Shown: one piece after another, positions 5,122 to 7,537 of the stretch | Numbering within the stretch: position 1 is the stretch's first letter | Layout of the letters: the number at the start of each line of letters is the position of its first letter | Source of the DNA: Candidatus Pelagibacter sp. | GTDB lineage: Bacteria > Pseudomonadota > Alphaproteobacteria > Pelagibacterales > Pelagibacteraceae | Reading direction: 5' to 3' | DNA length: 7,537 nucleotides | Assembly (NCBI GenBank): GCA_002692325.1 | Contig: NZJU01000039.1 | Coordinates: 1 to 7,537 of the forward strand | The notes under the pieces: generated by a model | Told to the model about the DNA's origin: nothing | Database searches by the model: none | What the model saw: only the letters and a program-made list of their open reading frames with translations | Translations under genes and position numbers: made by a program

Positions 5122-5689
5122 CTTTAACCTTGTCGTCTACTCCGTAAGGTCTGAAGTTTCCTTTGTTCTCTAGTCTGACCGCTTTAGCTGGAATTCCAAC
5201 CATTGTTGCATTTTCAGGAACATCTTTTACAACGACAGCGTTTGCTGCAATTCTTGAGTTGTTTCCTATTTTGATAGGTCCAATTATTTGCGCACCCGAC
5301 CCAATAACTACATCATCACCAATTGTTGGGTGTCTTTTTTCATACCGTTGACTTTCACTATCTATACTTGGTGAGCTACCTCCTAAAGTTACAGCATGGT
5401 AAATAGTTACGTTATCTCCGATTTCAGATGTTTCACCTATCACCACGCCCATTCCATGATCAATAAATAAATTTTTTCCAATTTTTGCTCCGGGATGTAT
5501 CTCAATACCTGTAAAGAATCTTACGCTCTGGGAGATTATTCTAGCTAATAGGTCAAAACCTGCTTTATAAAAAAAATTTGAAATTATATGGAAAAACACT
5601 GCCTTAACACCTGGATAGGTAAGCACAATACTGGCTAAAGATTTAGCTGCAGGGTCTCTTTTTTTAATGGAATCTAAATAATTAATCAT
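5114..5689 (-). CDS. cysE: Serine O-acetyltransferase, short type
   Basis: Transfers acetyl from acetyl-CoA to L-serine, giving the O-acetylserine used for cysteine synthesis. From ATG 5689 it has 191 residues: helical N-domain with RDPAAKS (11-17) and FYPG-like [23 protein letters not shown] (57-71), Asp77-His78 (the family's catalytic His), GETSEIGDN and later hexapeptide repeats of the left-handed beta-helix, RHPTIG with His120, and the closing VGIPAKAVR. The frame stays open to an ATG at 5746 (210 residues), but those 19 extra residues look unlike the family, have no ribosome binding site and would bury the divergent promoter, so I prefer 5689. The loop [18 protein letters not shown] is longer than in Bacillus CysE. 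The C-terminus ends in Asp-Glu, without the terminal Ile that binds CysK in E. coli. It overlaps msrB by 8 bases. Confidence 0.9.
   Translation of the reverse strand: MINYLDSIKKRDPAAKSLASIVLTYPGVKAVFFHIISNFFYKAGFDLLARIISQSVRFFTGIEIHPGAKIGKNLFIDHGMGVVIGETSEIGDNVTIYHAVTLGGSSPSIDSESQRYEKRHPTIGDDVVIGSGAQIIGPIKIGNNSRIAANAVVVKDVPENATMVGIPAKAVRLENKGNFRPYGVDDKVKDE
5128..5131 (-). promoter_or_regulatory. Ribosome binding site of the second msrB
   Basis: On the minus strand AAGG lies 6 bases before the ATG at 5121, inside the last codons of cysE. It supports the chosen msrB start and shows that msrB can be initiated within the cysE message rather than needing its own promoter. Confidence 0.55.
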
Positions 5690-5709
5690 ACTATGTATAT
5701 AATGACTAC

Positions 5710-5737
5710 TTGATAAATTTAAAGAAGAATATATATA
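5710..5737 (+). promoter_or_regulatory. Candidate promoter of the VOC-gshA-gshB operon
   Basis: TTGATA (5710-5715; 5 of 6 against TTGACA) is followed after 16 bases by TATATA (5732-5737; 4 of 6 against TATAAT, within an 8-base TATATATA run). Transcription would begin at about 5743-5745, that is at the ATG of the VOC gene, giving a leaderless message; this fits the lack of a good Shine-Dalgarno sequence there (only AGG 5 bases upstream). The same stretch must serve the divergent cysE gene; on the minus strand only weak boxes are seen near 5696-5701. Confidence 0.45.
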
Positions 5738-5744
5738 GGTTTCC

Positions 5745-6137
5745 ATGAGTAATTCGTTTCATTTGGCTATTCCTGCAGGAGATTTAAAAAAGGCTGAGGC
5801 TTTTTATACTGATATACTAGAATGCAAAACTGGTAACCGTGAAGAGGGTAAATGGGTTGATATCGATTTCTGGGGCAATGAACTTACTTTACATCAAACA
5901 TCTATGAAACTCCCAAGAGAAAGGCATGATGTTGATATGGGTAAAGTGCCGGTGCCACATTTTGGTGTACATTTAAGAAAAGACATCTTTAACAAAATTA
6001 AAAAAAATATTGAAACGAATAAGATAGATTATATAGATAAACCTTATACAAGGTTTGAAGGTACAAAGTTTGAGCAGAGTACATTTTTTATTGAGGATCC
6101 TAATGGAAATGTATTAGAGTTAAAAACATTTGACTAA
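5745..6137 (+). CDS. VOC-superfamily (glyoxalase/bleomycin-resistance-fold) protein
   Basis: A 130-residue protein made of two beta-alpha-beta-beta-beta modules of the vicinal oxygen chelate fold. Module one starts with [22 protein letters not shown] (5-26; typical VOC start, His6 a likely metal ligand) and ends with ELTLHQ (46-51). Module two starts with [10 protein letters not shown] (71-80, His72) and ends with [15 protein letters not shown] (115-129, Glu125). His6, Glu46 or His50, His72 and Glu125 are at the places where metal ligands sit in glyoxalase I and related enzymes. The family covers isomerases, dioxygenases, thiol transferases and lyases, so the reaction cannot be named. Its place at the head of a gshA-gshB operon suggests a glutathione-linked role (inference). 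The start codon shares two bases with the upstream open frame of cysE. The stop overlaps the gshA start by 8 bases. Confidence 0.87.
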   Translation: MSNSFHLAIPAGDLKKAEAFYTDILECKTGNREEGKWVDIDFWGNELTLHQTSMKLPRERHDVDMGKVPVPHFGVHLRKDIFNKIKKNIETNKIDYIDKPYTRFEGTKFEQSTFFIEDPNGNVLELKTFD

Positions 6138-7473
6138 AAAAAAATCCTCAATCATTGAAAATAAAAATCAGCTAATTCAATATTTTAACAAAGGCATTAA
6201 AAGAAAAAATAATTTAAGAATCGGTGTTGAGCATGAAAAATTTCTTTTTGATAAAAGCAATCTAAAAAGAGTTGATTACAACCAAATCAGACAAGTATTT
6301 GAAGTCTTTAAAAGCAAAGGTTGGGAGCTTCAATATGAAAAAGATAAAGTAATTGGTTTAAAAAAAGAAAAACAAAAAATTACAACTGAACCGGGATTTC
6401 AGTATGAATTATCCGGCTCTCCTTTAAAAAATATTCATTTAGTCTGTTCAGAAAATTTCAGTCATTTCAATGAATTAAAAGAAGTTTTATTTTCTCTCTC
6501 TATAGCAACTTCTTCAATTGCCTATGATCCTTTCAATAGGTTAGAAGATATTCCTAAAAATCCAAAAGAGCGTTATAAAATAATGACTGTTGAAATGCCA
6601 AAGGGGGGGAAACTTAGCTTAGATATGATGTATAAGACTGCAGGTATTCAAATTAATTATGATTACATATCTGAAAATGATTTTGAAAAAAAATTTAAAG
6701 TCGGGAATTATTTAACACCATTAACAATTGCTTTGTTTGCCAATTCTCCTTTTAATGAAAATAAGCTCTCAGGTTTTTTATCTTACCGTGGGAAAGTTTG
6801 GCAAGAAACCAATAGAGGTGGAATAATGCCAATTGCTTTTGAAAAAGTCAATTTTGAAAAGTATATTGATCATGTAATAAATTACCCGATATTATTTTTG
6901 AAAAAAGACAAAAAATACGAAATTCCAAACGGTCAAACATTTAAAGATTATTTAAATGGAAATTTGAATATTCTTAAAGGTGATAAACCAACTTTAGAGG
7001 ACTTTGAAAATCATTTAGGTACCATTTTTACTGAGGTAAGATTAAAACAAGTAATAGAATTGAGATCTCTAGATACTTGTGATTTCGGGTGTATTTGTAA
7101 TGGGCCTTCGTTTTTTACTGGATTGATTTACGGATGTTTAGATGAAACATATGAAATAATAAAAAAATGGAATAAAGATGAGATTATGGAAGCTTACTTT
7201 AATGCACCTAAAAAAGGACTAAACACAATACTTCAAGATAAAAGATTAATTGATTGGGCAAAAATATTTTTTGCTCTTTCCAAAAAAGGCTTAGAAAAAA
7301 GAAATGAACTTAATAGATCTGGAAAAAATGAAACAATTTTTTTAAAACATATTGAGGATATAATAAATAATAAAAAAACTAGAGCAGAGATATTGATTGA
7401 ACATTATAAAAAAACAAATAATCTAAACTTTTTAGCAAATCATGAAGAAAATTTTAGCTATTCAGGGCTCTAA
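6130..7473 (+). CDS. gshA: Glutamate-cysteine ligase, plant/alphaproteobacterial type (GCS2 family)
   Basis: Catalyses the ATP-dependent joining of glutamate and cysteine, the first and limiting step of glutathione synthesis. Over 447 residues it shows the motifs of the plant-like class: RIGVEHEKF (30-38), TEPGFQYELSGSPL (86-99; most relatives read EPGGQFELSG), RYKIMT, LDMMYKTAGIQINYDY, ALFANSPF, GFLSYRGKVWQ, and FTEVRLKQVIELRSLDT. Length is normal (about 450). The start is TTG at 6130: an in-frame TAA lies at 6121-6123, only two codons upstream, and no ATG or GTG precedes the conserved block at residue 30. The TTG start and 8-base overlap with the VOC stop point to translational coupling. 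A cysteine cluster (FGCICNG) lies near the C-terminal third. A G7 run at 6603-6609 within the gene is unusual for such AT-rich DNA but keeps the frame. gshB begins 32 bases before its end. Confidence 0.94.
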   Translation: MTKKKSSIIENKNQLIQYFNKGIKRKNNLRIGVEHEKFLFDKSNLKRVDYNQIRQVFEVFKSKGWELQYEKDKVIGLKKEKQKITTEPGFQYELSGSPLKNIHLVCSENFSHFNELKEVLFSLSIATSSIAYDPFNRLEDIPKNPKERYKIMTVEMPKGGKLSLDMMYKTAGIQINYDYISENDFEKKFKVGNYLTPLTIALFANSPFNENKLSGFLSYRGKVWQETNRGGIMPIAFEKVNFEKYIDHVINYPILFLKKDKKYEIPNGQTFKDYLNGNLNILKGDKPTLEDFENHLGTIFTEVRLKQVIELRSLDTCDFGCICNGPSFFTGLIYGCLDETYEIIKKWNKDEIMEAYFNAPKKGLNTILQDKRLIDWAKIFFALSKKGLEKRNELNRSGKNETIFLKHIEDIINNKKTRAEILIEHYKKTNNLNFLANHEENFSYSGL

Positions 7474-7537
7474 TCTAAATAAAGTAAATATCAAAACCGA
7501 TACGACTCTACTCTTAGCAAATGAGGCACAAAAGCTG
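7442..7537 (+). CDS. gshB: Glutathione synthetase, N-terminal part
   Basis: Only the first 32 codons are inside the window. MKKILAIQG is the first beta-strand, followed by NKVNIKTDTTLLLANEAQKL, which matches the start of bacterial GshB (NINIKKDSS--LEAQ in E. coli). GshB adds glycine to gamma-glutamylcysteine to complete glutathione; its place directly after gshA supports the call. The start ATG lies 32 bases inside gshA in another frame, with no clear Shine-Dalgarno sequence, so it probably depends on ribosomes finishing gshA. The ATP-grasp domain lies beyond the right edge, so integrity cannot be judged. Confidence 0.83.
   Translation, partial: MKKILAIQGSNLNKVNIKTDTTLLLANEAQKL

Noticed and set aside
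5163..5351. Plus-strand open frame of 62 codons antisense to cysE
   Set aside because: A reverse-frame shadow of the hexapeptide-repeat region of cysE; no ribosome binding site or recognisable domain.
1070..7537. A new defence, mobile or secondary-metabolism system
   Set aside because: All but one complete gene belong to recognisable families, base composition is uniform, and there are no integrase, transposase, toxin-antitoxin or repeat-array signs; the thiol theme is better explained by normal metabolism in a compact genome.

Overview
The window looks like a piece of a streamlined, AT-rich marine alphaproteobacterial genome of the SAR11 (Pelagibacter-like) type. This rests on very low GC across all genes, A/T-ending codons, gene ends that overlap or nearly touch, almost no intergenic DNA, and alphaproteobacterial-type versions of ribokinase, CysE and the plant-like glutamate-cysteine ligase. 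The taxonomic call is inference; there is no marker gene here. I see no tRNA, rRNA, CRISPR array, insertion sequence or phage gene.

Layout, left to right. (1) 1-1044, minus strand: the first 117 codons of a periplasmic binding protein for a branched-chain-amino-acid-type ABC transporter, running off the left edge, with a LysE/RhtB-type exporter upstream of it. (2) 1070-2078, plus strand: a tightly overlapping trio made of a DUF2805/TIGR03643 protein of unknown function, a glutaredoxin, and a methionine sulfoxide reductase B (MsrB) carrying an export signal with a twin-arginine motif. (3) 2081-3696, minus strand: ccdA followed by a ribokinase-like gene, joined by an ATGA overlap and meeting group 2 tail to tail with 2 bases between. 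(4) 3720-4061, plus strand: an unrecognised small three-helix membrane protein. (5) 4058-4627, minus strand: an exported histidine-phosphatase-family protein, followed by the only sizeable non-coding gap (4628-4746, 119 bases), which is rich in small inverted repeats. (6) 4747-5689, minus strand: serine O-acetyltransferase (cysE) and a second, cytoplasmic MsrB. (7) 5745-7537, plus strand: a VOC/glyoxalase-fold protein, gshA, and the start of gshB running off the right edge.

Seven of the fourteen genes (grx, two msrB, ccdA, cysE, gshA, gshB) concern thiols: cysteine precursor synthesis, glutathione synthesis, disulfide exchange across the membrane, and repair of oxidised methionine. CysE makes O-acetylserine for cysteine; GshA and GshB use cysteine to make glutathione; glutathione reduces glutaredoxin; MsrB enzymes need a thiol reductant; CcdA can carry electrons to the periplasm, where the exported MsrB would act. 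Each family is well known. The less ordinary points are the shared cysteine arrangement of the two MsrBs (no cysteine in the usual recycling position, an extra one five residues after the catalytic one), the coupling of a glutaredoxin to an exported MsrB, and a VOC enzyme leading a glutathione operon. I did not find a clearly new multi-gene system.
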